Of a stretch of DNA of 22,844 bases, positions 1 to 6,957 are shown in pieces. The DNA comes from Candidatus Wirthbacteria bacterium CG2_30_54_11 (GTDB lineage: Bacteria > Patescibacteriota > CG2-30-54-11), in assembly GCA_001873755.1 (NCBI GenBank), contig MNZT01000059.1, forward strand, positions 1 through 22,844. Direction: 5' to 3'. The position numbers and the translations under genes are program-made. The notes below the pieces were generated by a model that was given only the letters and a program-made list of their open reading frames with translations, ran no database searches and was not told where the DNA came from. Position 1 is the stretch's first letter. The number at the start of each line of letters is the position of its first letter.

Positions 1-94
1 CCTCGAAAGCGTCGCCGTCTTCGCCGCCTGCGCTGTCCTGCTCGTCATTGCAGCGGTGATTGAGGGGGGCCTGGTGTTTGAACTGCTGAAGTGA
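1..94 (+). CDS. C-terminal end of a membrane protein (possibly SpoIIM-like)
   Basis: An open frame enters from the left edge and stops with TGA at 92-94. It gives about 30 residues. They are almost wholly hydrophobic (alanine, valine, leucine, isoleucine), then a glutamate-glycine-glycine turn, and the tail ends in LLK. This looks like the last membrane helix of an integral membrane protein. A helix ending in an Ala-Val-Ile-Glu type sequence close to the C-terminus recalls stage II sporulation protein M (SpoIIM/DUF95) proteins, which are common in non-sporulating bacteria and archaea. That family guess rests on a very short stretch and is weak. The gene converges on rluD. Confidence 0.45.
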   Translation, partial: LESVAVFAACAVLLVIAAVIEGGLVFELLK

Positions 95-100
95 TCTGCC

Positions 101-124
101 TCCTCCCCCCTGAGCGGGGGAGGA
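101..124. repeat. REP-like perfect hairpin (9-bp stem)
   Basis: TCCTCCCCC at 101-109 pairs perfectly with GGGGGAGGA at 116-124 around a six-base loop. No T-run follows on either strand, so it is not a typical rho-independent terminator, although it lies between convergent genes. It looks like a dispersed intergenic palindrome. Only one copy is visible here, so repetition in the genome is inferred. Confidence 0.5.
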
Positions 125-182
125 TTGAGCCGCCGAAGGCGAGCCTCCGCCTAGCGAGACTCGTCCAAGGAACGGTCGCCAA

Positions 183-243
183 GGGCGGGGAGAGGGGAGC
201 GAATTCGCCCTCACCCTGCCCTCTCCCATGAGATGGGCGAGGG
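183..243. repeat. GC-rich palindromic intergenic repeat
   Basis: The segment contains the 10-bp palindrome GCGAATTCGC at 199-208. It also has an imperfect hairpin in which 219-229 pairs with 233-243 around a GAG loop, with one mismatch at 224/238. G-rich and C-rich blocks at 183-197 and 206-226 are partly complementary. No open frame with coding character crosses it. With the hairpin at 101-124 it fills the convergent gap between the left-edge gene and rluD. Confidence 0.4.
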
Positions 244-259
244 GAGTCAATACCAGAAT

Positions 260-1342
260 CTAGGCAGTCAGTTCCTTCAGGCATTCCAGCAGGTCTGAGG
301 ACAGCGGGGCCTCAAAGGTTCGCTCGTGGCCGCCTGGCAGAGCAAAGGTTAGCCGGGAGGCGTGGAGGAACTGGCGGCGAAGCAGCGCGTCTTCGTGGCC
401 GTATACCTGGTCGCCGTAGATGGGGTGACCGATGGAGGCGAAGTGCACTCGGATCTGGTGGGTGCGGCCGGTGTGCAGGCGGGCTTCGATGAGCGTATAG
501 CAGTTTCCCTTGTCTACGGTCAGATATTCCAATACCCGGTACGAGGTCTGGGCGGTACGGCCGGTCGGGCTGATGGACATTTTCTTACGGTCTTTGGGGT
601 CGCGGCCGATGGGCGCGTCGACCTTGCCTTCTTTCGGTGCCAGTTTGCCATGCAGCAATGCGGTGTACCTCTTGTCGAGCGTACGGGTTTGGAACTGTTT
701 CTGGAGGAACGATTTGGCAGCGGCGTTCTTGGCCACGACCATGACGCCGGAGGTGTCCTTGTCCAGGCGGTGGATGATGCCGGGGCGGAGGTCGGGAGGA
801 GGGGAGAGCGGGGCGGTCTGGGAGACTGGGCTGGCTGGCGCGGCGCTCAGGAGGGCGGACTGGGGGGCTGAGCTGGCTGGCGCTGCGCTCTGGAGGGCGG
901 TTCGTGAACCGCCCTTACGGTAGCCGCCCTGACGGGGGGCGACCCCGGCGGGGGTGCCCTCTCTGGATCCGCTCTGCTGGAGGAGGTGATGGAGGATAGC
1001 GTTGGCGAGAGTGCCGTCCCAGTTGCCAAAGGCGGGATGCACGACCAGACCGGCGGGTTTGCAGATGACCATGAGGTCATCGTCCTCGTACAGGATGTCG
1101 AGCGGGATGTCCTGGGGGATCAGCGTTACTTCTTCCCGGTAGGGAAGCGTGACCACAAGCGTGGTGCCGGGGACGATTTTGTAGTTCGACCGTTCTACGA
1201 TCTTGGATCCTTCGGCGACCAGTCCGGCCTCGACGGCTTTCTGGGCTTGGGTGCGGCTGAAATTCGGAATCCTGGCGGCCAGGAAGAGGTCGATGCGCAG
1301 TGGAGACTGGCGAGGATCGACTGGGATGGTGATGGTTTTCAT
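260..1342 (-). CDS. rluD: RluA/RluD-family 23S rRNA pseudouridine synthase with repeat-derived insert
   Basis: Converts uridines of large-subunit rRNA to pseudouridine in the cytoplasm. Residues about 14-65 form an S4 RNA-binding domain, followed by the catalytic domain with KPAG at 95-98 and the signature HRLDKDTSG, whose Asp194 is the catalytic residue. The later block HTGRTHQIRVH is also typical. I chose the ATG at 1342-1340 because the product then begins MKTITIPVD. The upstream in-frame ATG at 1387 lies at the edge of the promoter -10, and neither start has a clear ribosome binding site. The odd feature is residues 124-184, a Ser/Ala/Pro/Gly-rich insert between the HHLLQQ helix and RPGIIHRLDKD. 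Without it the protein would be about 299 residues, the usual family length. The exact rRNA target (RluD, RluC or RluA type) cannot be read from the sequence. Confidence 0.93.
   Translation of the reverse strand: MKTITIPVDPRQSPLRIDLFLAARIPNFSRTQAQKAVEAGLVAEGSKIVERSNYKIVPGTTLVVTLPYREEVTLIPQDIPLDILYEDDDLMVICKPAGLVVHPAFGNWDGTLANAILHHLLQQSGSREGTPAGVAPRQGGYRKGGSRTALQSAAPASSAPQSALLSAAPASPVSQTAPLSPPPDLRPGIIHRLDKDTSGVMVVAKNAAAKSFLQKQFQTRTLDKRYTALLHGKLAPKEGKVDAPIGRDPKDRKKMSISPTGRTAQTSYRVLEYLTVDKGNCYTLIEARLHTGRTHQIRVHFASIGHPIYGDQVYGHEDALLRRQFLHASRLTFALPGGHERTFEAPLSSDLLECLKELTA
831..900. repeat. 42-bp-period tandem repeat inside rluD
   Basis: The 28-base block at 831-858 recurs at 873-900 with 26 of 28 bases identical, giving a period of exactly 42 bp (14 codons). 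In the protein this shows as two units of the type ALxSAAPAS, followed by a partial third (APLSPPP). Because the period is a multiple of three, the rluD frame is kept. Confidence 0.8.
895..914. repeat. Perfect palindrome inside rluD
   Basis: GGGCGGTTC at 895-903 pairs with GAACCGCCC at 906-914 across a two-base spacer, a near-perfect 20-bp palindrome. It abuts the second tandem unit. A motif of this kind resembles dispersed palindromic elements rather than ordinary protein-coding sequence. Confidence 0.7.
937..959. repeat. Second palindrome inside rluD
   Basis: GGGC at 937-940 and ACCCC at 942-946 pair with GGGGT at 951-955 and GCCC at 956-959, with one bulged G at 941 and a four-base loop. 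Together with 895-914 it makes a compound palindromic element within the insert-coding segment 791-973. Confidence 0.6.
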
Positions 1343-1369
1343 GAAGAGCTGGTCTAAGACTAAAAGGCT

Positions 1370-1397
1370 TTGCGACTGACGGTCCATATACTATACT
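1370..1397 (+). promoter_or_regulatory. Predicted promoter for rmlB
   Basis: A -35-like TTGCGA at 1370-1375 and a -10-like TATACT at 1392-1397 are separated by 16 bp, about 33 bp upstream of the GTG start of rmlB. The match is by eye to the housekeeping sigma-factor consensus. It overlaps a possible divergent promoter for rluD. Confidence 0.4.
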
Positions 1398-1417
1398 AAG
1401 ACAGCCTATTTTGTAAG
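1390..1417 (-). promoter_or_regulatory. Predicted divergent promoter for rluD
   Basis: On the minus strand CTTACA (1417-1412) and TATAGT (1395-1390) are 16 bp apart. Transcription would start near 1383. An ATG at 1387 would then be too far upstream to be translated, which supports the rluD start at 1342. The -10 elements of the two divergent promoters overlap in the same AT-rich patch. Confidence 0.3.
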
Positions 1418-1430
1418 TTTGAGGGCAGGC

Positions 1431-2414
1431 GTGAAATTATTGGTCACCGGCGGCGCTGGGTTCATGGGCAGCAACTTCATCCACTATATCCTGGAGAAGT
1501 ATCCTGACTACAAGATCGTCAATCTCGACAAGATGACCTATGCCGGCAATCTGGAAAATCTCAGAAACATCGAGCATGACCCCAGGTACGAGTTCGTCCA
1601 TGGGGACATCAGGGACAAAATAGTGGTCAATAACTTGCTCCCCGGTATCGACGCGGTGATCAACTACGCGGCGGAGACGCATGTGGACCGCTCTATCGAG
1701 TCCCCGGAAGATTTTCTCACTACCGAGGTCATCGGGACTTTTACCCTGCTGGAGGGAATGAGGAAGTATAAAGTAGGACGCATGATACAGATCAGCACCG
1801 ACGAAGTATTCGGCAGTACCGAATACGGGGAGTTCAAGGAGTCTGACCCGTTCGAACCCAACAGTCCGTATTCTGCCGCCAAGGCCGGAGGCGACTTGCT
1901 TTGCCGGGCATATCACAGGACATATGGCGTCCCGGTCATAGTCACGCACAGCTGTAACTTTTACGGTCCCCATCAGTATCCCGAGAAACTGATACCTCTT
2001 TTCATCACCAATCTGCTGGAAGGGAAAAAGGTGCCGCTGTATGCCAACGGGCAGAATGTCCGGGAATGGATATATACCGAGGACCACTGCCGCGCTGTTG
2101 ACCTGATCCTTCACCAGGGCGTTGTTGGCGAAGTCTATAACATCGGCAGCGGGGACCGCTTCAGCAATCTGGATATCACCCGGCAGCTGCTCGGTCTGCT
2201 TGATCGCGACGAAAGCATGATCGAACGGGTGGCGGACCGACCGGGGCATGACCTCCGGTACGCCATCGACTGCTCAAAAATCAGTGATACTTTAGGTTTC
2301 AGGCCAGGGGTTTCCTTTGAGACAGGTCTGGCCCGGACTGTCGAGTGGTACCGAGCTCATCCGGTCTGGTGGCAGGCTTTGAAGAAGGCCGGTGATTCGT
2401 TCGTGAACAAATGA
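1431..2414 (+). CDS. rmlB: dTDP-glucose 4,6-dehydratase
   Basis: Extended short-chain dehydrogenase/reductase that converts dTDP-glucose to dTDP-4-keto-6-deoxyglucose, the second step toward dTDP-rhamnose and related deoxysugars, in the cytoplasm. Residues 6-13 carry the NAD-binding TGGAGFMG. The family stretch YAAETHVDRS follows, then the catalytic TDE at 123-125 and Tyr147/Lys151 in YSAAK. The usual HSCNFYGPHQYPEKLIP and VREWIYTEDHC motifs are present. I chose GTG at 1431 (product MKLLVTGGAG after initiation) because GAGGG at 1421-1425 is well spaced. A TTG at 1419 would add only four residues ahead of the Rossmann strand and would place that site inside the coding region. The 327-residue length is normal. 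rmlA, rmlC and rmlD are not adjacent. Its stop overlaps pgeF by four bases. Confidence 0.95.
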   Translation: MKLLVTGGAGFMGSNFIHYILEKYPDYKIVNLDKMTYAGNLENLRNIEHDPRYEFVHGDIRDKIVVNNLLPGIDAVINYAAETHVDRSIESPEDFLTTEVIGTFTLLEGMRKYKVGRMIQISTDEVFGSTEYGEFKESDPFEPNSPYSAAKAGGDLLCRAYHRTYGVPVIVTHSCNFYGPHQYPEKLIPLFITNLLEGKKVPLYANGQNVREWIYTEDHCRAVDLILHQGVVGEVYNIGSGDRFSNLDITRQLLGLLDRDESMIERVADRPGHDLRYAIDCSKISDTLGFRPGVSFETGLARTVEWYRAHPVWWQALKKAGDSFVNK

Positions 2415-3103
2415 TCCACCAGCTGCAGTCCTTTCTGGCCGTCGGTATCCAATGCCATGGTTTCACGGACCGGATGTCCGGAGATATGCGCAGCCTTGAG
2501 GCGCGAAGCGCCGTACTTGACCAGCTCGGTATCCCGGCTGGTTCGTTCGTCCAGGCTGAACAGGTGCACGGCGCCTCGGTTGCCGTGGTCAGCAGTGCCG
2601 ATGGAAGTACCACGGTCAAAGGCGTGGATGGACTGATCACCACTTCCAGGAACCTGACCCTTGCGATCAGGGTGGCAGACTGTGTGCCGGTGCTCCTGTA
2701 CGATGCTTCGAAAAGTGTAGTCGGAGCGCTCCATGCCGGCTGGCGGGGGATCACCGGTGGCATCATCGAACGGGGACTTGAGGCTTTTCGCACTCTCGGG
2801 TTTGCTTCGGGGCAGCTCAGGGTCGGACTGGGACCGGCCATAGGCCAGTGCTGCTATGAGGTGGGTGGCGAGGTGGCTGAACTCTTGGCCCTGAGATCTC
2901 CCGGGTGCCTCACTTCCCGATCAGGACGCGACTTTGCTGATCTGCGGGGAGCGGTGCGGTATATCCTGCTGGAACACGGGGTTCCTTTTTCATCGATCTC
3001 TTCCGTCGATGTCTGCACGTCGTGCCGTCAGGATGACTTGTACTCCTGGCGGCGGGAGCACGAAAAAGCAGGAAGGATCATGGGTTTCATCGCGCTCCCG
3101 TAA
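2411..3103 (+). CDS. pgeF: PgeF/YfiH (DUF152, LACC1-like) family protein
   Basis: Member of the YfiH/LACC1 family, also annotated as polyphenol oxidase or laccase-domain protein. The E. coli member is reported to edit mis-built peptidoglycan precursors, and others act as purine nucleoside phosphorylase/adenosine deaminase. The metal-binding motifs are all visible: QVHG with His53, ADCVPV with Cys91, HAGWRG with His108, GPAIGQCCYEVG at 141-152, and the C-terminal TSCRQDDLYSWRR. The length of 230 residues is normal. The start overlaps the rmlB stop in ATGA, so the two are translationally coupled. The neighbouring envelope gene and the later murA/mreB genes fit a cell-wall role, but substrate cannot be decided from sequence. 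Confidence 0.92.
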   Translation: MIHQLQSFLAVGIQCHGFTDRMSGDMRSLEARSAVLDQLGIPAGSFVQAEQVHGASVAVVSSADGSTTVKGVDGLITTSRNLTLAIRVADCVPVLLYDASKSVVGALHAGWRGITGGIIERGLEAFRTLGFASGQLRVGLGPAIGQCCYEVGGEVAELLALRSPGCLTSRSGRDFADLRGAVRYILLEHGVPFSSISSVDVCTSCRQDDLYSWRREHEKAGRIMGFIALP

Positions 3104-3124
3104 CCTGGCAGTTTTTCTGGAGTA

Positions 3125-3133
3125 TGCTACAAT
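3125..3133 (+). promoter_or_regulatory. Predicted extended -10 promoter for holB operon
   Basis: TG at 3125-3126, one base, then TACAAT at 3128-3133 form an extended -10 element in the 60-bp gap between pgeF and holB. A -35 is poor (TGGCAG at the right distance). Transcription would begin near 3140 and give a short leader with the G-run ribosome binding site. Confidence 0.4.
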
Positions 3134-3163
3134 ACGTCCGTTCTATCGGGGGGGAACTTGAGC

Positions 3164-4162
3164 ATGGCTTTGCACAGCGACACAACTATTATCGGGCACG
3201 AACAGCCGCTCCGGGCGCTTGCCATGCATCTGGAACAGGACATGGTGGCGCACGCCTATTTTTTTCAGGGGCCCAGGGGCATAGGGCGGTTCCAGGTAGC
3301 GCTCGGTTTTGCCCGTCAGCTCCTGTGTGAACACCATGCCTTGGAGGGCGACGGCTGCAGATCGTGCGGTTTGTTCGAAAAGGACAGCCATCCTGATCTC
3401 ATGGTTCTGGAGGTGCCGGAAGGCAAAAATTCGATCTCCATCGACCAGACCAGAGAAGCGATCCAGTATGTGAATGTGCGGCCGTATCTCGGAGGGCGGA
3501 AGGTGGTCGTCATCCGGGATGCAGATGACATGCCCGTCGAGGCTCAGAATTCCCTGCTGAAGACACTGGAAGAACCGCCTGCATATGTTCATTTCATACT
3601 CCTGGGAAAAAATCAGGAAAGTGTACTCGCAACCGTGCTCTCCCGCTGCCGGGTCCTCACTTTTTCACGGCTGCCGCTGGGTCAGGTAGCGGAGTATCTG
3701 ACCGGTTTGGGACAGGATGAGGCAGCCCAGGATCTGTGGCTCAGTTTTTTCGGCGGAGAGATCGGCTCCATCGTGAAGATCCTGGAGGATTCTGACCTGA
3801 GGCAGCGCATGCTATCTCAGATCGCGGACTATACCGGTTTACTGACCAAAACACCTTCTGAGAGGCTCAACTGGGTTCGAAGTCTGGGGAAGCTGGGAGT
3901 CGAAGACATACTGGATATCTGCAGCCGCCTCGAGATACTCTGGAATATCGCGCTTCTGGAAGGCCTGTCACCCGACACGGCACCAGGAGAGCACCATCCG
4001 ATCATCCGTGACTTCATCGGTAAGGCAGCACACAGTACGACCGGCAGTATTCAGAAGGTCCTCAATTCCGTGGTCACGCTACGAGAGGACTTCAAAGCCG
4101 GGATGAACGCCCAGCTGCAGATAGAAAATCTTTTACTCAGCTTACCTATTTGTCTGGAGTAG
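3164..4162 (+). CDS. holB: DNA polymerase III subunit delta'
   Basis: Clamp-loader AAA+ subunit that helps load the beta sliding clamp during replication. The nucleotide loop is degenerate (GPRGIGR at 36-42, Arg in place of Lys), as expected for delta', which does not hydrolyse ATP. Three of the four zinc-module cysteines are present (55, 65, 68), followed by the usual SHPDL. DADDM at 119-123 lies in the Walker B region, LLKTLEEPP follows it, and the SRC motif is at 160-162. I chose ATG 3164 over TTG 3158, since a run of G at 3147-3154 is well spaced. It is 332 residues. Its partner ricT follows by six bases, the same gene order as holB-yaaT in Bacillus subtilis. Confidence 0.93.
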   Translation: MALHSDTTIIGHEQPLRALAMHLEQDMVAHAYFFQGPRGIGRFQVALGFARQLLCEHHALEGDGCRSCGLFEKDSHPDLMVLEVPEGKNSISIDQTREAIQYVNVRPYLGGRKVVVIRDADDMPVEAQNSLLKTLEEPPAYVHFILLGKNQESVLATVLSRCRVLTFSRLPLGQVAEYLTGLGQDEAAQDLWLSFFGGEIGSIVKILEDSDLRQRMLSQIADYTGLLTKTPSERLNWVRSLGKLGVEDILDICSRLEILWNIALLEGLSPDTAPGEHHPIIRDFIGKAAHSTTGSIQKVLNSVVTLREDFKAGMNAQLQIENLLLSLPICLE

Positions 4163-4168
4163 TCATAC

Positions 4169-5047
4169 ATGGATACGACAGGGGTTGTAGAATCACAGGA
4201 TACGAGTGAGATCTCCCAGCTGAAGGGCGTGCAGCCGATCGTCGGGCTCGTCTTTTATCCCGGCGGTCAGATTTACTATTTTTCACCCGGCAGTTTTCCC
4301 TGCAAAAGGGGAGACCGGGTGATCGTGTCCACGACCAAGGGGTTTGAGCTCGGCGTAGTGCAGTTCACGCATGACGTGGATCCATCTACCATGGCCACTC
4401 CGCTGAAAAAGATCAAAGGTCTGGCCACAGCAGAAGACCTGAAGGACCGCGAGCTGTTCAGTTCCAAAGAAAAAGAAGCTTTTCAGAAGGCCAGAGCAAA
4501 GATCCGGGAGCACAAGCTACCCATGAAGCTCGTCGGGGCTCATTATAATTACAACGGCAAGCGCCTGACTTTTTTCTTTACGGCTGAGGGACGGGTCGAC
4601 TTCCGGGAACTGGTCAAGGATCTGGCTTCGACTTTCTGTACCCGGATCGACTTGAAGCAGATCGGGCCCAAGGATGAAGCGAGGCTGATAGGTGGCATGG
4701 GGGTGTGCGGTCAGAACCTCTGCTGCCGGGATTTTCTCGTGCGTCCTCCCACCACTTCCGTGAAAATGGCGCAGAACCAGGACCTGGGCACCAAGAACCC
4801 GGACAAGATCTCCGGTCAGTGCGGCAGGCTCATGTGCTGCCTGAACTATGAGGATGAAGTGTATAAGTCTCTGCGGGCCGAGCTACTCCAGCCCGGGACC
4901 GTGGTGACGACCCCCGAGGGCAGAGGCAGGATACTCGAGGTTCGCGTCCTGAAGAATACCATGCTGGTCGAGGTAGAGGGTCAGGTGTTCAGACGCATGG
5001 AATTCCCGGTGGATAAAGTTGTGGTTTCAAAACAAGAGAAGGCATGA
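4169..5047 (+). CDS. ricT: PSP1-domain protein RicT (YaaT)
   Basis: PSP1 C-terminal-domain family. In B. subtilis, RicT joins RicA and RicF in an iron-sulfur complex that stimulates RNase Y-dependent mRNA maturation. The six conserved cysteines are visible: Cys180, 185 and 186 in GVCGQNLCC, and Cys218, 223 and 224 in CGRLMCC. The N-terminal part has the GLVFYPGGQIYYF strand region and the central part the expected LVGAHYNYNGKRLTFFFTA. The start is ATG 4169 with GGAG at 4156-4159. Length 292 is normal. Neither a RicA nor a RicF homologue is in this window. Its stop overlaps the next gene by four bases, so the TPR protein is coupled to it. Confidence 0.92.
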   Translation: MDTTGVVESQDTSEISQLKGVQPIVGLVFYPGGQIYYFSPGSFPCKRGDRVIVSTTKGFELGVVQFTHDVDPSTMATPLKKIKGLATAEDLKDRELFSSKEKEAFQKARAKIREHKLPMKLVGAHYNYNGKRLTFFFTAEGRVDFRELVKDLASTFCTRIDLKQIGPKDEARLIGGMGVCGQNLCCRDFLVRPPTTSVKMAQNQDLGTKNPDKISGQCGRLMCCLNYEDEVYKSLRAELLQPGTVVTTPEGRGRILEVRVLKNTMLVEVEGQVFRRMEFPVDKVVVSKQEKA

Positions 5048-6192
5048 GCGGATTTGTGTTTGAGATCGGTCTGGGATTTCTGGTACTCATGTTCCTGATC
5101 GGGATCGTGATCAGGAGCGTGTTGTTTTTGCCCCGGAGGTCAGCAGAGCAGCCGGAAAATCCTGTCCGGAAAACACTCCAGCAGAAGCAGACCGAGACCT
5201 CGGATGAGCACGAAAAGAAAAAGCGTTCGCTCACCAGAAAGGCCAGACAAGCGGTGAAAAAAGGGATCTTTCAGGCAGCTGAGGATTTTCTTTTCCAGGC
5301 CAGCGGCGTAGGGGATGATGACCCCAGGCTGCTGAGGGATCTCGCCACGGCCATGCTGGGACAGGGCAAGCTGGACAAGGCCCGGGTGACACTGGAAAAA
5401 CTGACCAGACTGGAGCCAACCGAAGAGAACATGCTCCTCTTAGGACAGGTCCTCTGTGAGCTTTCCAGCACCTCCAGTAACAAGGAGCATGTGCATAACA
5501 GCCTGTTCTGCTACCAGTCGATCCTGAAAAAGAATCCCGGGAGCGTGCAGGGACTTATAGGAATAGCAAAGGCATACGAAGTCCTGGGACGTTATGATGA
5601 TGCATTTCTCTCATACCATCAGGCGTTCGAGCTGGACCCCAATCAGATCGAGATCGGTCTGAGGGTGGCTCAGGAATACGAGCGTAAGCATATGATGACT
5701 GAATTGGAGCAGACGATCGATACGCTCAGCACCTATCATCCGCAGGATGAGGCTGTGGGTCTGAGGCGCGTCAAGTTTTTGTTTTTGAAAAAAGACCATC
5801 TCGCTCTGGTGGGCGAGACAGCCAGAATGCTCGCCTTGTATCCCGATTCCCCGGAATTCATCCGCTACGCCGGTCTCGGAGCCTATCACCTGAACCGCTT
5901 CCAGGAAGCCGTAGAATATCTGACCACTTTATCGCAGGCAGATCCCGGCAAGGCGGTCAATCACTACAATCTCGCTTTGGCGTATATCGGCCTGCAGCAG
6001 TACGATGAGGCAGCCTCTTCTGTACAAAAAGCGGTTGATCTCGCTTCTGATGTATCGAAATTCCATTTTCTCCTGGGAAAGGTGTACCTCTGGAAAGGAG
6101 ATACCGAGCAGGCAGCCAAGGCGCTCAGCCGTGCGGTGGCTCTGGATCCCGACAATTTCGAGGCGCTTTCAGAACTCAAGCGGATTTCCTGA
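5044..6192 (+). CDS. Membrane-anchored tetratricopeptide-repeat protein
   Basis: A single hydrophobic segment at residues 7-29 is followed by basic residues, so the bulk probably faces the cytoplasm. Residues 31-75 are charged and low in order. From about 76 to the end the protein is helical TPR. The clearest repeats are near 94-125, 168-200, 271-303, 304-337 and 338-371, each with the Ala/Gly-Tyr-Pro pattern and ending in ...LDP. TPR arrays bind other proteins. No enzymatic domain is visible and the partner is unknown. It overlaps ricT (ATGA) and rsmE (one base), so it is co-expressed with them. A role in envelope assembly or RNA-degradation scaffolding is possible but not shown. Confidence 0.85.
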   Translation: MSGFVFEIGLGFLVLMFLIGIVIRSVLFLPRRSAEQPENPVRKTLQQKQTETSDEHEKKKRSLTRKARQAVKKGIFQAAEDFLFQASGVGDDDPRLLRDLATAMLGQGKLDKARVTLEKLTRLEPTEENMLLLGQVLCELSSTSSNKEHVHNSLFCYQSILKKNPGSVQGLIGIAKAYEVLGRYDDAFLSYHQAFELDPNQIEIGLRVAQEYERKHMMTELEQTIDTLSTYHPQDEAVGLRRVKFLFLKKDHLALVGETARMLALYPDSPEFIRYAGLGAYHLNRFQEAVEYLTTLSQADPGKAVNHYNLALAYIGLQQYDEAASSVQKAVDLASDVSKFHFLLGKVYLWKGDTEQAAKALSRAVALDPDNFEALSELKRIS

Positions 6193-6920
6193 TGCACAGA
6201 TTTTTTCTCGATCTCCCTCTCACTACCGGGCAGATTCTGGCAGCGCCCCAGGATCGGGCGCACCAGCTCATCCGTGTGCTTCGGATCTCCGAGGGCGAGC
6301 AGATCGTTGTCTTCAACGGCAAAGGGGGAGAATTTGAGGCTACAATAGGCTCAATTCAGGGGCATCACTGCACCATCGAGGTTGGGGTTTTTCATGATGT
6401 GCAGACCGAGAGCAGCCTTCAGGTGCAGCTCTATCAGGGCATCCCCAAAAAAGACAAGCTGGAGTTCATCGCCCAGAAAATAACAGAAATTGGTGTCCAT
6501 GAGCTCATACCGGTGATATCTCAGCACTGTGCGTCCCGCAGCACCAGACGAGAGGATCGCATCGTCAAGATAATTGAAGAGGCTGCCGAGCAGTCAGGCC
6601 GGGTACAGTTGATGCGTTACGGCGGCGCGGTGGCATATGCGCAGGCGCTGGAGCGGAGCCGGGAAGCAGACCTGCGGATGATCGCGTGGGAAAGAGAAAA
6701 AGAAACCGGTCTCGCAGATATCCATCACCGGTTCCCTGAGGCTCAAACGATAGCCGTATTCGTAGGACCGGAGGGAGGCTGGGCAGAATCTGAAATCGAG
6801 CTGGCCTCAAAGAGCGGTGTGGTTCCTTTTTCTCTCGGACCGCGCATCTGGAGGACCGAGACCGCCGGGATCGTCATCCCGGCTCTGGTGCTGCAGGAGT
6901 GGACTTGTGGCAGACGATGA
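6192..6920 (+). CDS. rsmE: 16S rRNA (uracil-1498-N3)-methyltransferase
   Basis: SPOUT-class (knotted) methyltransferase that methylates N3 of U1498 in the decoding region of 16S rRNA using S-adenosylmethionine. The N-terminal PUA-like part begins MHRFFLD and has the HQLIRVLRISEGE block. The C-terminal knot shows QKITEIGVHELIP at 95-107, EEAAEQSGR at 129-137, the SAM-loop GPEGGW at 192-197 and LGPRIWRTETA at 215-225. Length 242 is normal. Its ATG overlaps the TGA of the upstream TPR gene, typical of coupled translation. Confidence 0.95.
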   Translation: MHRFFLDLPLTTGQILAAPQDRAHQLIRVLRISEGEQIVVFNGKGGEFEATIGSIQGHHCTIEVGVFHDVQTESSLQVQLYQGIPKKDKLEFIAQKITEIGVHELIPVISQHCASRSTRREDRIVKIIEEAAEQSGRVQLMRYGGAVAYAQALERSREADLRMIAWEREKETGLADIHHRFPEAQTIAVFVGPEGGWAESEIELASKSGVVPFSLGPRIWRTETAGIVIPALVLQEWTCGRR

Positions 6921-6957
6921 TTTTTTCGTAATTTATTTTTTTTCGGAGGGAAGTGCC

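Noticed and set aside
101..124. Rho-independent terminator between convergent genes
   Set aside because: The hairpin is strong, but neither flank has the T-run required.
1437..2249. Long minus-strand open frame (270 codons) opposite rmlB
   Set aside because: It is the antisense shadow of a gene with every RmlB motif. Its product has no recognisable domain and no ribosome binding site.
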